Shown: one piece after another, positions 27,271 through 35,913 of the stretch
How positions within the stretch are numbered: the first letter of the stretch is position 1
Layout: every line of letters begins with the position of its first letter
Origin: CAXMNX01 sp964194845
GTDB lineage: Bacteria > Pseudomonadota > Alphaproteobacteria > Rhodobacterales > Rhodobacteraceae
Assembly: GCA_964194845.1 (NCBI GenBank)
Contig: CAXMNX010000099.1
Location: 15,052 to 79,051, forward strand
Length of the DNA: 64,000 nucleotides
Direction of reading: 5' to 3'
Position numbers and translations under genes: made by a program
The notes under the pieces: model-generated
Database searches by the model: none
What the model was told of the DNA's origin: nothing
What the model saw: the letters and a program-made list of their open reading frames with translations, nothing else

Positions 27271-27972
27271 CTAGATATTGTGTTGGATGGCGTCGATCGT
27301 ATCCGGGATGTCGCGAAATTCCCGCACTTCGCGATATCTTTCATGCCCCTGTGGCGCTTGCGCCGCCTCAATTTCCCAGGCCAGACCGTGCGGCACATCG
27401 ATCGCCCACCCACCGGCCTCTATGGCAGGATTTACGTCTGATTTCAGAGAATTACCGGTCATGAGCGCCTCATCGGGTGGGGTAGAATGGCGCGCAAATA
27501 TGTCAAGATAAACCGCAGGCGTTTTATCCGAGACAATCTCGACGCCGTTGAATATCTCGCCCAGCCCGGATTGCGCGATCTTGCGTTCCTGGTCCAGCAG
27601 ATCTCCCTTTGTGATCAAAAGGATGCGAAAGTCGGGCGCCAGCCTCAGCATCGTCTCTTCCACCCCCGGCAGCAATTCAATCGGATGCGCCAGCATCTCG
27701 TGACCGGCGGCAATGATATCGCGCAAAACGCAGCCCGGCACACGGTTGTCGGTGACATCCAGCACGGTCTCGATCATCGACAACATGAAGCCCTTGATGC
27801 CGAACCCGTATTGACCAAGGTTTCGCCGCTCAGCCGCCAGAAGCCGTTCGTCAAGGTGGTCTTTTTCCGCGAAATCAGCCAACAGCTCGGCAAAATGATC
27901 CTGCGTCATGCGAAAGAAACGCTCGTTATGCCACAGCGTGTCGTCGGCGTCGAAACAAAGCGTGGTCAGCAT
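27271..27972 (-). CDS. HAD-family hydrolase
   Basis: The 233-residue soluble protein has the HAD nucleophile motif CFDADDTLW at residues 5-13, the second motif ILLITKGDLLDQ, and a later GNSLKSDVNPAIEAGGWAI acidic motif. This order fits a phosphatase of the YjjG/haloacid-dehalogenase-like type. The substrate is unknown. AGGAAG is ten bases before the ATG. It is divergent from clpS. Confidence 0.88.
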   Translation of the reverse strand: MLTTLCFDADDTLWHNERFFRMTQDHFAELLADFAEKDHLDERLLAAERRNLGQYGFGIKGFMLSMIETVLDVTDNRVPGCVLRDIIAAGHEMLAHPIELLPGVEETMLRLAPDFRILLITKGDLLDQERKIAQSGLGEIFNGVEIVSDKTPAVYLDIFARHSTPPDEALMTGNSLKSDVNPAIEAGGWAIDVPHGLAWEIEAAQAPQGHERYREVREFRDIPDTIDAIQHNI

Positions 27973-28046
27973 CGTTGCAAGGCTTCCTGATGTATCGGCT
28001 CTTTTCCTCGGCAACCAATCGCTTATATTGTGCTGTCTAATATTTA

Positions 28047-28409
28047 ATGCCGAAACGAGTGAGCGTGATCTTCAACACTTTGCATATGATGGCCGATACC
28101 GACAAGCCGCGCGACGGTGAAACCGGTGTCCTGACCGAGACCAAGCAAAAAACCCAGCGGCCACCGTTGTATAAGGTTTTATTGCTGAACGACGATTTCA
28201 CGCCAATGGAATTTGTTGTGCATGTGTTGGAACGTTTCTTTGGCATGACCCATGCCCAGTCGTTTGAATTGATGCTCGTCGTTCACAAAAAGGGCCTCGC
28301 CGTGGTTGGCGTTTTCTCGTTCGAGATCGCCGAGACGAAAGTGGCGCAGGTCATGGATTTCGCCCGGCGTCATCAGCATCCGCTTCAATGCACCATGGAA
28401 AAGGAATAG
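28047..28409 (+). CDS. clpS: ATP-dependent Clp protease adaptor ClpS
   Basis: This adaptor delivers N-degron substrates to ClpAP. The core YKVLLLNDDFTPMEFVVHVLERFFGM and VHKKGLAVVGVFSFEIAETKVAQV are diagnostic. It has 120 residues from ATG 28047. An internal ATG at 28089 gives 106 residues and is just as plausible, since neither has a clear ribosome binding site. clpA does not follow; an RsmC-like methyltransferase does. Confidence 0.93.
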   Translation: MPKRVSVIFNTLHMMADTDKPRDGETGVLTETKQKTQRPPLYKVLLLNDDFTPMEFVVHVLERFFGMTHAQSFELMLVVHKKGLAVVGVFSFEIAETKVAQVMDFARRHQHPLQCTMEKE

Positions 28410-28428
28410 GCCGTCTGGCCTCGCCGTG

Positions 28429-29418
28429 ATGCTGTCACAACGCTTATCCCTGGCGCTCGAATCGTCTGCGGTTGTCTTGCCGGACACCGGACAAATCGCC
28501 GTTATCGGCGCAAAAGCCGCTGACGATCTTGACTGCCTGCCTAAAAATCGGGTCGAGGTCGTTCAGCGCCACTTACCTGACCATGCACATTTTCGGGAAG
28601 CCGGATTTAACGTCGCCACGGCAGTCCGCGGTCCATATGCGATGTCGATCATCGCGCTGCCGCGGGCAAAGGCCGAGGCGCTGTCAACGCTGGCGCAGGC
28701 CGCATCCGTGACCGCAGGGCCGCTGATCGTCGATGGTCAAAAGACCGACGGAATAGACTCAATTCTGAAAGCCGCACGAAAAGCGGGCGACGTCGCCGAG
28801 GTTATCTCGAAGGCGCACGGAAAACTGTTCGTGGTCGCGGATGCAGATTTCTCGGCCCTGCAACAGGCGTCGACAGACAAAGTCGAAGGCCGCTTCGTGA
28901 CCGCACCCGGCGTTTTCTCCGCCAATGGAATTGATCCGGGATCCCAATTCTTGGCGGCGTCGTTTCCACCCGATTTAGCTGGCAGCGTTGTCGATCTGGG
29001 GGCGGGCTGGGGCTATCTGTCGGATGTGATACTTCGCCGCGAGAAAGTCACCTGCGTCAATCTGGTCGAGGCTGACTTTGTGGCACTTGAGGCGGCGCGC
29101 CGGAACATCACCGACGCAAGGGCTGAATTCCACTGGGCGGACGCCCGAAATTGGCAGGCTACAGGCCCCGTCGATCACGTTGTCACCAATCCGCCGTTTC
29201 ATCAGGGGCGCACGCCGGAACCTTCGCTGGGGCAGGCTTTCATCCGCTCTGCGGCGCGTCTATTGCGACCAAAGGGTCAGCTTTGGCTTGTTGCAAACCG
29301 GCATTTGCCTTACGAACAAGCGCTAGAAGACGCCTTTCACAATGTTCGCTCGCTCGGCCAAACCTCTTCTTTCAAGCTTTTCCTGGCTACATCGCCAAAA
29401 CGCCGCAGATTAGGATAG
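28429..29418 (+). CDS. RsmC-like class I methyltransferase
   Basis: The 329 residues comprise an N-terminal degenerate methyltransferase half and a C-terminal catalytic half. The catalytic half has the SAM motif VVDLGAGWGYLSDVIL and the N2-guanine motif NPPFHQG. This domain order is that of RsmC (16S rRNA G1207) and RlmG. The ATG at 28429 follows clpS by 19 bases; longer readings overlap clpS. It ends 8 bases before the SDR gene. Confidence 0.85.
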   Translation: MLSQRLSLALESSAVVLPDTGQIAVIGAKAADDLDCLPKNRVEVVQRHLPDHAHFREAGFNVATAVRGPYAMSIIALPRAKAEALSTLAQAASVTAGPLIVDGQKTDGIDSILKAARKAGDVAEVISKAHGKLFVVADADFSALQQASTDKVEGRFVTAPGVFSANGIDPGSQFLAASFPPDLAGSVVDLGAGWGYLSDVILRREKVTCVNLVEADFVALEAARRNITDARAEFHWADARNWQATGPVDHVVTNPPFHQGRTPEPSLGQAFIRSAARLLRPKGQLWLVANRHLPYEQALEDAFHNVRSLGQTSSFKLFLATSPKRRRLG

Positions 29419-29426
29419 CCCCGCCC

Positions 29427-30236
29427 ATGTCGTTTTCAATCGCAGGCAAAACCGCTGTTGTAACCGGATCGGCCAACGGTGTCGGTCTGGCAATTGCAAG
29501 GCACTTCGTCGCCCGCGGCGCGAACGTCATGTTTGCGGACATGGACGAAGACAAGCTTGCCAAGGAACTTGGCGATATCAGCGAGGATGACGAAGGCACG
29601 ACCGGCTGTTTTGCCGGTGACCTGCGCGAAAAGCTGACCATCGCGAACCTGCTCTCGGCCACGCTCGACCGATTTGAACGGGTTGATATCCTGGTCAACG
29701 CGTCGCGGCAGATGCTGGTGTCCGATCCGCTGAATGCAGATGACGATGCGGTCACAACGCTGATAAACCAAAACCTGATCACCTCGCTGCGCCTGAGCCA
29801 GGTGTTTGCAAAGCGGATGATCAAACAGGCCGGTGACGATGACGACAACGGACCTGCCGGTTCGATTATCAATATGTCGTCGATGGCCGCACGCCGAACC
29901 CAGCCCAGCCTGTTGGCCTATTCGGTGAGTTCTGCCGCGGTCGACCAGATGACGCGCTCGATGGCCGTCGCACTTGCCCCGCACCGGATCCGGGTGAACG
30001 CGATTGCCCTAGGCTCGGTCATGAGCGCATCGCTGCAAGGCGCCTTGCAGGAGAACGAGGAATTTCGCGACGAGATTATCGGCGCCACGCCGCTATCCAG
30101 AATCGCCAGCCCGTCCGAATTGGCCGAAGTGGCGCAATTTCTGGCCTCAGAGGGTTCCAGCTTCATGACTGGTCAGATTTTGACGGTGGATGGCGGGCGC
30201 ACGCTTGTTGATGCAGCGGACGCACCGGCGCATTGA
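29427..30236 (+). CDS. Short-chain dehydrogenase/reductase-like protein lacking the catalytic Lys
   Basis: The 269 residues carry the Rossmann motif TGSANGVG (13-20), a reduced NAS instead of NNAG, the Ser at 152 (INMSSMAA) and Tyr165. The residue four after the Tyr is Ser169 rather than Lys (AYSVSSAAV). The C-terminal part is normal (SSFMTGQILTVDGGRT). NAD(P) binding is likely, but classical SDR catalysis is doubtful. It sits between an RsmC-like gene and hemF on the same strand. A longer frame from 29151 overlaps the methyltransferase and is rejected. Confidence 0.85.
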   Translation: MSFSIAGKTAVVTGSANGVGLAIARHFVARGANVMFADMDEDKLAKELGDISEDDEGTTGCFAGDLREKLTIANLLSATLDRFERVDILVNASRQMLVSDPLNADDDAVTTLINQNLITSLRLSQVFAKRMIKQAGDDDDNGPAGSIINMSSMAARRTQPSLLAYSVSSAAVDQMTRSMAVALAPHRIRVNAIALGSVMSASLQGALQENEEFRDEIIGATPLSRIASPSELAEVAQFLASEGSSFMTGQILTVDGGRTLVDAADAPAH

Positions 30237-30266
30237 GGCGGATGCTAGTGACGGCGAGCAAAGCAT

Positions 30267-31160
30267 ATGACCGAAAGTTTTGAGGACCAGAAAGCGCGCG
30301 CCAGTGGTTGGTCCAGAACCTTGCGCGACGACATCGTCGCGGCTTTCGAAGCGCTGGAGGATAGCCATCAAAAAGGCCCGCTTTCGGAAAACCCGGCTGG
30401 ACGGTTCGAGGTTAATTCCACGCGCCGGGCATCGGACGACGGGTCAGATGCGGGTGGTGGCGTGATGAGCGTCATGCGCGGCGGGCGTATTTTCGAAAAG
30501 GTCGGGGTCAACGTCTCGACCGTCTATGGCCGACTTGGTGAAAAAGCGCAGGCGGCGATGGCCTCGCGAAAGGGGATCCCCGAATTGCAGGAAGAACCAC
30601 GCTTCTGGGCCAGCGGCATCTCTCTGGTCGCACATATGCAAAACCCCCATGTGCCGTCGGTTCATATGAACACGCGCATGTTCTGGACGCCCAATGCCTG
30701 GTGGTTCGGCGGCGGCTCCGATCTGAACCCCTGCATCGAATACGATGACGACACCGCCGATTTTCACGCCGCACTTAAGGCCCATTGCGATCCGCACGGT
30801 GCCGAGATTTATCCGCGCCTGAAGTCCTGGGCCGACGAGTATTTCTATATCCCGCACCGGAACCGCGCGCGGGGCGTCGGCGGTATATTCTTCGACGATC
30901 TGAACACCGGCGACTGGGAAGCGGATTTCGCCTTCACCCAAGACGCAGGGCGGGCATTTCTGAAGGCTTATCAGCCACTTGTCCTACGGCGGCGCGGCCA
31001 GACCTGGACCGAAGCCGACAAGGATGCGCAACTTATCCATCGCGGTCTCTATGCTGAATACAATCTAGTCTATGACCGGGGCACAAAATTTGGCCTTGAA
31101 ACCGGCCATGAGGCGAACGCAGTTTTGATGAGCCTGCCGCCTTTGGCCAAATGGTATTGA
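30267..31160 (+). CDS. hemF: Oxygen-dependent coproporphyrinogen III oxidase
   Basis: HemF oxidatively decarboxylates coproporphyrinogen III to protoporphyrinogen IX in haem and bacteriochlorophyll synthesis. The 297 residues match the family throughout: GGGVMSVMRGGRIFEKVGVN, VPSVHMNTRMFWTPNAWWFGGGSDLNP, FYIPHRNRARGVGGIFFDDL and YNLVYDRGTKFGLETGHEANAVLMSLPPLAKW. Confidence 0.97.
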   Translation: MTESFEDQKARASGWSRTLRDDIVAAFEALEDSHQKGPLSENPAGRFEVNSTRRASDDGSDAGGGVMSVMRGGRIFEKVGVNVSTVYGRLGEKAQAAMASRKGIPELQEEPRFWASGISLVAHMQNPHVPSVHMNTRMFWTPNAWWFGGGSDLNPCIEYDDDTADFHAALKAHCDPHGAEIYPRLKSWADEYFYIPHRNRARGVGGIFFDDLNTGDWEADFAFTQDAGRAFLKAYQPLVLRRRGQTWTEADKDAQLIHRGLYAEYNLVYDRGTKFGLETGHEANAVLMSLPPLAKWY

Positions 31161-31166
31161 CCCGGT

Positions 31167-32318
31167 TTAACCGCCCGAAGTCCCGAGTGCGCGAAGCAAA
31201 TTGCCCAAAAGGCGATCCAGATCGCCGCTTGAACCGTCTGACCCGGAAGTCACCCGACCGGCGCGCTGCTCTGTTCCGGTGCCCGCAAGCCATATCTCGA
31301 TAACGCCAGGGTCGGGTGGTGGTCTGAAGCCGGTGAAATCTCTAAGTCGGCCACCGATGGCCAAAGCGAGTGCGCGGGCGGCTTGCGCATCCTTGTCGTG
31401 GAAATAACGGATATTGGTCCGGCTGATTGTGAACCCGGCAGGCTGCAAAGTTGAGATCTCAAAACCGGCCCCGACGGCGGCGTCAAGAAGTGTATCCGCG
31501 TCGGATGCCCGCGCACCGTTTGGAATGTGAAGAACGATAGCAAGGCCGGGAAAGGCAGGCTTTCGCGCTGCGGCTGCCTTAATGATCGACGGCCGGACGG
31601 GCGGTAGCCTATTTAACACCAGCGGGGCTGCCAAAGCAGGTTCCGGCGGCGATGATAAGGCGGCAGGCAGCGAATCCAGTGCGGAAATAACAACCGGCGC
31701 GGGCTGCAAAATATCGGTGGACTTTGCGGCACCCGGCAATTGCCGCAATGCGGGGCCGTTGGGCCCATCTGCAGGACCAAACGTCGCGCCGATTTCCGGC
31801 ATCACAGGCGCACTCAGCAATGCAATTGGGATTTGCAGCGACGCTGCCTGCGATGAAGCTGGGTCAATCGCGACGATTCGCGATGTGACGGAAGCAACCT
31901 GAACCTCGCTCAAAATGATGACGCTCATCGCAAACACGAAGCCCCCAAGGACACCAGGTCCGACAAGACGCCATGGGGTCTGGACAGCTTCGCTGATTAC
32001 TACGTCCCGAGCAACTTCGCGGACATCCGCGTCATCCTGCAAATCGACTTGCGGTTCGGGCGACAATTCCTTTTCGGCGGGCGCACTTTCACTAATTTCG
32101 GCACCTTCCGCCACAGGCTCAACGACGCCCGAGTGATTTCGGGTTATCGCAGGTTCGGCAGCGGAATTTGATGGTAGGGCCGCTTTTTTTGCAGCCAGAA
32201 CGACTTGGCGTCGCAAACGCGCCTCTTCAAGGCGGTCGTAGAGCGTCAACCCGCGTGAACGGGAAGAAGCTGGCAGCCGCGTCGCACGACCCGATGACGA
32301 ATTGGTCGCCTCACCCAT
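31167..32318 (-). CDS. Membrane protein with C-terminal LytR_C-like domain
   Basis: The 383 residues have a polar N-terminal cytoplasmic part rich in Glu and Ala. One transmembrane segment follows (VLGGFVFAMSVIILSEVQVA), then an Ala/Pro-rich periplasmic linker. The C-terminal domain of about 90 residues (VLHIPNGARASDADTLLDAA ... SRTNIRYFHDKDAQAARALA) resembles the LytR C-terminal domain, but there is no LCP catalytic domain. A cell-envelope role is inferred. Start chosen at ATG 32318 (MGEATNSSS). It converges with hemF, 6 bases apart. Confidence 0.6.
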   Translation of the reverse strand: MGEATNSSSGRATRLPASSRSRGLTLYDRLEEARLRRQVVLAAKKAALPSNSAAEPAITRNHSGVVEPVAEGAEISESAPAEKELSPEPQVDLQDDADVREVARDVVISEAVQTPWRLVGPGVLGGFVFAMSVIILSEVQVASVTSRIVAIDPASSQAASLQIPIALLSAPVMPEIGATFGPADGPNGPALRQLPGAAKSTDILQPAPVVISALDSLPAALSSPPEPALAAPLVLNRLPPVRPSIIKAAAARKPAFPGLAIVLHIPNGARASDADTLLDAAVGAGFEISTLQPAGFTISRTNIRYFHDKDAQAARALALAIGGRLRDFTGFRPPPDPGVIEIWLAGTGTEQRAGRVTSGSDGSSGDLDRLLGNLLRALGTSGG

Positions 32319-32436
32319 AAGAAACCCCCTACACCCGGCAAATGCACGCACCGGGCGATGCAGATCAATATAGCGCTATTTCGCACATTCGGCAAAGGCG
32401 AAAAGCTTTAAGCCACCGAAAACGTTTAATTTCAGG

Positions 32437-33852
32437 TCAAAACTGCACCTGACTTTGCTCGCCAAGCGATTGCAGGCGCAGCGCACTTATCCAGATTGCA
32501 GCGACGATTGCGGCAAAAACCCACGCCCCGGATGTAAATGTCGCGATAATCGCCAGAAACAACACGAATGACGTCGCCGCACCGCCAAGGTCGCGCATTT
32601 TGCCGGTATTTTTCGCCAGTTGAACCAAAACCGTCACCGCGCCCGCCAGCGCACCGGCCCAGATAATGATCGCGACAGGCGGCAAACCGCCTTGTGTAAG
32701 CAGCGCAAACGGCGTCCATGACTGCGCCGGGTCGACAAGACCAATGCGCTCCAGAACCCAAAATGCCGCAATCGCCGAGATCGCGATTGAAACCGGCGTT
32801 GCGATGCGAAGCCGGTACCAGTTGTACCTGCCAAAAAGCAGGCCAAGCGCCAGAAACGCGGTTCCGATAACGGCAAGTTGTCCAAATTCGACGCCAACGT
32901 TGAACCCGACCAGCTTAGGTACAAAGTGGCTGCCGCCAAGACCGAAATCTGACAGAACACTCGCAAAACCAAGCCCGTGCAGAAGCCCGAACAGGAAAAC
33001 CACAACGGGCCGCCAGGGCGTCAGCCCGCGCGACAACACATTTTCAACCCCGACATACACAATCGACGCCGCGATCAGCGGCTCCACGATACTCGGTGAG
33101 ATCCGAACAATGTCCAGCGTGCCAAGCGCCAGCGTCACGGTATGGGCAAGCGTGAACGCGGTCACCTGCCACAAGAGCGGGCGAATTTTCAGCGCGAGGA
33201 AGAAAAGCCCCAGCACGAAAAGAATGTGATCAAGACCCTTTGGAATGATGTGGCCAAAACCCACGCCGATATATTCGCCAAATGCCGCGCCTGCCGTCTG
33301 GTCATCGCCACCGGTTCGCGGGATCGGCGCGCTATCACCGCCACTTGCAAGATACGCGGTATAGCCGTCTTCGATACCCTGCTGCCTGATCACCAGCGGG
33401 CCGAACGCGGCTGGCCACGTCAGGATTATAGGTTCAATCCCGGATGGAAGTGGCGCTGACAACCGGACAATTGAAAGCCGCGATATTTCCACGTCGCCGA
33501 CATCCGGGACCTCAATTGCAACAATCGCGGGCGCTAAGACCGAGCCACCCGATCGCAGCGTGACACCTTGCGAAATTGCCGGGAAGGCATCACGGAATGC
33601 CTCTGCCAACACCGCCGGTTCCAATGCGCGAAGCCGGTCGTATTCGCCCGCGTTCTCGCTTGCATTCGTGTCTTCAACGCCTTCAAGGTTCAGCCCGGCC
33701 ACCGGTGCTTCAAGCACCCATTGAAGCGCCAATTCAACGGTTTCGGCCCCGATGGTGATATCCACAACCGTTGGCTGAACTTCGTGCGCACGCGCGAACG
33801 TGATGAACAGGAAACTTGACAGCAGAACAATAAGCACCACCCTCAAACACAT
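32437..33852 (-). CDS. HupE/UreJ-like membrane protein with large periplasmic N-terminal domain
   Basis: Starting at ATG 33852 the protein has 471 residues. It has a signal peptide (VLIVLLSSFLFITFARA), a beta-rich N-terminal half of about 190 residues, then about seven spans. The first of these holds GHIIPKGLDHILFVLGLFFL and TAFTLAHTVTLAL, the His-bearing signature of HupE/UreJ_2 proteins. Some family members transport nickel or cobalt. The divergent DUF4198 gene supports a metal-uptake role, by analogy only. Upstream ATGs at 33876 and 33930 overlap the divergent gene. Confidence 0.8.
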   Translation of the reverse strand: MCLRVVLIVLLSSFLFITFARAHEVQPTVVDITIGAETVELALQWVLEAPVAGLNLEGVEDTNASENAGEYDRLRALEPAVLAEAFRDAFPAISQGVTLRSGGSVLAPAIVAIEVPDVGDVEISRLSIVRLSAPLPSGIEPIILTWPAAFGPLVIRQQGIEDGYTAYLASGGDSAPIPRTGGDDQTAGAAFGEYIGVGFGHIIPKGLDHILFVLGLFFLALKIRPLLWQVTAFTLAHTVTLALGTLDIVRISPSIVEPLIAASIVYVGVENVLSRGLTPWRPVVVFLFGLLHGLGFASVLSDFGLGGSHFVPKLVGFNVGVEFGQLAVIGTAFLALGLLFGRYNWYRLRIATPVSIAISAIAAFWVLERIGLVDPAQSWTPFALLTQGGLPPVAIIIWAGALAGAVTVLVQLAKNTGKMRDLGGAATSFVLFLAIIATFTSGAWVFAAIVAAIWISALRLQSLGEQSQVQF

Positions 33853-33874
33853 GAACCGACACCGGGTAAATTGC

Positions 33875-34687
33875 ATGTTTCGCCACCTCACATTCGCCAT
33901 TTCAATTGCATGTATTGCAACGGCGGCCAAGGGCCACGAGTTTTGGATCGAGCCCGAAAATTACCAGGTTGTGACCGGAAGTGATGTGGTGGCCGAGCTT
34001 CGCGTCGGGCAAAAATTCGGCGGCTCAAGTCAGGCTTACCTTCCCCAAAACTTTCGCCGTTTTGAATTCGCCGTGAACGAACAAACCACATTCCTGGAAG
34101 GCCGCCTGGGCGACCGCCCTGCGATACGGCTGACAACTTCGGCAGACGGGCTGATGGTGCTCATTCACGAAACCACGGATTCCAAGATAACCTGGGACGA
34201 ATTCGGGAAATTTGAGAGCTTTCTGAAACACAAGGATGCAGAATGGGTTCTGGAAACCCACCGGGCGGAAGGTTTGTCGCAAGAAAATGTTGCCGAAGCC
34301 TATTCCCGATACGCCAAGTCGCTTGTGGCCGTGGGTGCAGGCGCCGGTTCAGATTTTGAAGCGGGTCTGGAAACCGAAATTGTCGCGCTCGAAAACCCGT
34401 ACATTGATGAAATGGATGACGGTCTTGACGTCCGGGTTCTTTATCAGGGAACACCGCGCGGCAATGAACAGATCGAGGTATTCGAGAAATCGGAAGCCGG
34501 AGAAGTCGCGGTTTTTACCCTTCAGACCGACGACGCCGGAATGGCGACGATCCCGGTCAAAAAAGGGTATCGCTATATGCTGGACGCAGTGGTGCTGCGA
34601 AAGGCGAGTACAGAACTGGCCAGCAGCCGAAACGTAGTCTGGGAAAGCCTATGGGCGAACTTGACTTTCGCTATTCCGGTCAACTAG
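33875..34687 (+). CDS. DUF4198-family periplasmic protein
   Basis: The 270 residues start with a signal peptide (FRHLTFAISIACIATAAKG) followed by HEFWIEPENYQVVTGSDVV, the typical mature start of DUF4198 (NikM-like) proteins. The C-terminal half has an Ig-like carboxypeptidase-regulatory pattern (QTDDAGMATIPVKKGYRYML). The mature N-terminal His, conserved in metal-uptake relatives, is present. Its start lies 22 bases from that of the divergent HupE-like gene, so each promoter must lie inside the other gene or be shared. Confidence 0.8.
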   Translation: MFRHLTFAISIACIATAAKGHEFWIEPENYQVVTGSDVVAELRVGQKFGGSSQAYLPQNFRRFEFAVNEQTTFLEGRLGDRPAIRLTTSADGLMVLIHETTDSKITWDEFGKFESFLKHKDAEWVLETHRAEGLSQENVAEAYSRYAKSLVAVGAGAGSDFEAGLETEIVALENPYIDEMDDGLDVRVLYQGTPRGNEQIEVFEKSEAGEVAVFTLQTDDAGMATIPVKKGYRYMLDAVVLRKASTELASSRNVVWESLWANLTFAIPVN

Positions 34688-34923
34688 CTGCCGGGTCCAT
34701 CAAATTTCGACGGCACCGCAATAATAAGAATTTCGCGCAGAACCATGCAAGTCAGCGCACTTGCCGCGATCGCGTCGAAAGACAGGTTAAACAATTCACT
34801 CATAACTCTACTCTAGGTCTTCACGCGAGTATATTGCCTGAAATTCGCGGCGGATCGAGGGCTGCTCAAAGGTTAATTGGGCACGCTTTCAGGGCAGTGT
34901 TGGTCGAAATTGCGGCGATATAT

Positions 34924-35688
34924 TCAGAAAATTTCAGGGTCGTAGGACACGCCCGCCAGATAAAGACCACCCGGCGGTGCCACTGGCCCGCAGGCAGCGC
35001 GATCTTTGGCCTCAAGCGCCTCTTTTACCTTGTCCGGCGACCACGCACCGGCACCAACACGCTCCAGCGTCCCGACGATAGAGCGCACCTGATTGTGAAG
35101 AAAACTGCGCGCACGCAAAGCAAATCTAACTTCATCGTTCGTGCCATGCGCCACCAATTCAATGGAAATATCGTCCAGGGTTTTCACCGGGCTTTTCGCC
35201 TGACACATCGTTGACCGGAAAGTCGTGAAATCGTGGCGTCCGATCAAATGCCCGGCAGCAGCCCGCATCGCGTCGATGTTCAGTTCGCGTGGCGCCCGCC
35301 AGGTCAGTCCCTTGTCGTGCACCAAAGGTGCCCGCCGGACGATGACACGATAAAGATATCGCCGTTCGGTCGCCGAAAACCGCGCGTGCCAGTCGTCATC
35401 AACTTCGACACAGGCTGTGATCGCGACCGGCAATGGCTTCAGGTGGAAATTCAACGCCTCAGACAGTCGGAAAGGCTCCCAGTTCCGGGCTGTATCGACA
35501 TGCGCAACCTGACCGGTGGCGTGAACCCCGGCATCGGTGCGGCCAGCGGAGGCGATAAGCGGCGAACCCGGCTCAAGCCGCGCAAGCGCATCCTCGATTG
35601 CGCCCTGAACCGAAGCATGTTCGGCCTGCCGCTGCCACCCCGCAAACGGGCGGCCATCGTATTCAATTTTGAACGCATAGCGTGGCAT
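34924..35688 (-). CDS. truA: tRNA pseudouridine(38-40) synthase TruA
   Basis: This 254-residue enzyme forms pseudouridine in the anticodon stem-loop of many tRNAs. The catalytic Asp is D52 in SAGRTDAGVHATGQVAH. Other family blocks are YDGRPFAGWQRQ at the N-terminus and RSFLHNQVRSIVGTLERVG near the C-terminus. It is separated from a downstream gene on its left by about 235 bases without a convincing gene. Confidence 0.95.
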   Translation of the reverse strand: MPRYAFKIEYDGRPFAGWQRQAEHASVQGAIEDALARLEPGSPLIASAGRTDAGVHATGQVAHVDTARNWEPFRLSEALNFHLKPLPVAITACVEVDDDWHARFSATERRYLYRVIVRRAPLVHDKGLTWRAPRELNIDAMRAAAGHLIGRHDFTTFRSTMCQAKSPVKTLDDISIELVAHGTNDEVRFALRARSFLHNQVRSIVGTLERVGAGAWSPDKVKEALEAKDRAACGPVAPPGGLYLAGVSYDPEIF

Positions 35689-35913
35689 GACCGCGACCTA
35701 CAGCGTTTCGACTTTACGTTGAAGCACATCATATCGAAATTCGCGTTCGAGCGAAGCGAGAGGCAGCGAATTGCGATTCAAGTTTAAGTCGAAATGCTAT
35801 TGCCTGTGCGGACACCAAGCGCAAACCCCTTGCTTTTCAACGCGAATTGCCATCGCGTCTGGCGGTTTCTCTGAACCGAACCTATCTTGAGCGTCGATAC
35901 GAAAGGTTGAGCA

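Noticed and set aside
34684..34803. 39-codon minus-strand frame (MSELFNLSFDAIAASALTCM...) in the gap between the DUF4198 gene and truA
   Set aside because: It has no clear ribosome binding site and touches the DUF4198 stop. The hydrophobic part is short. Coding status cannot be supported without conservation data.
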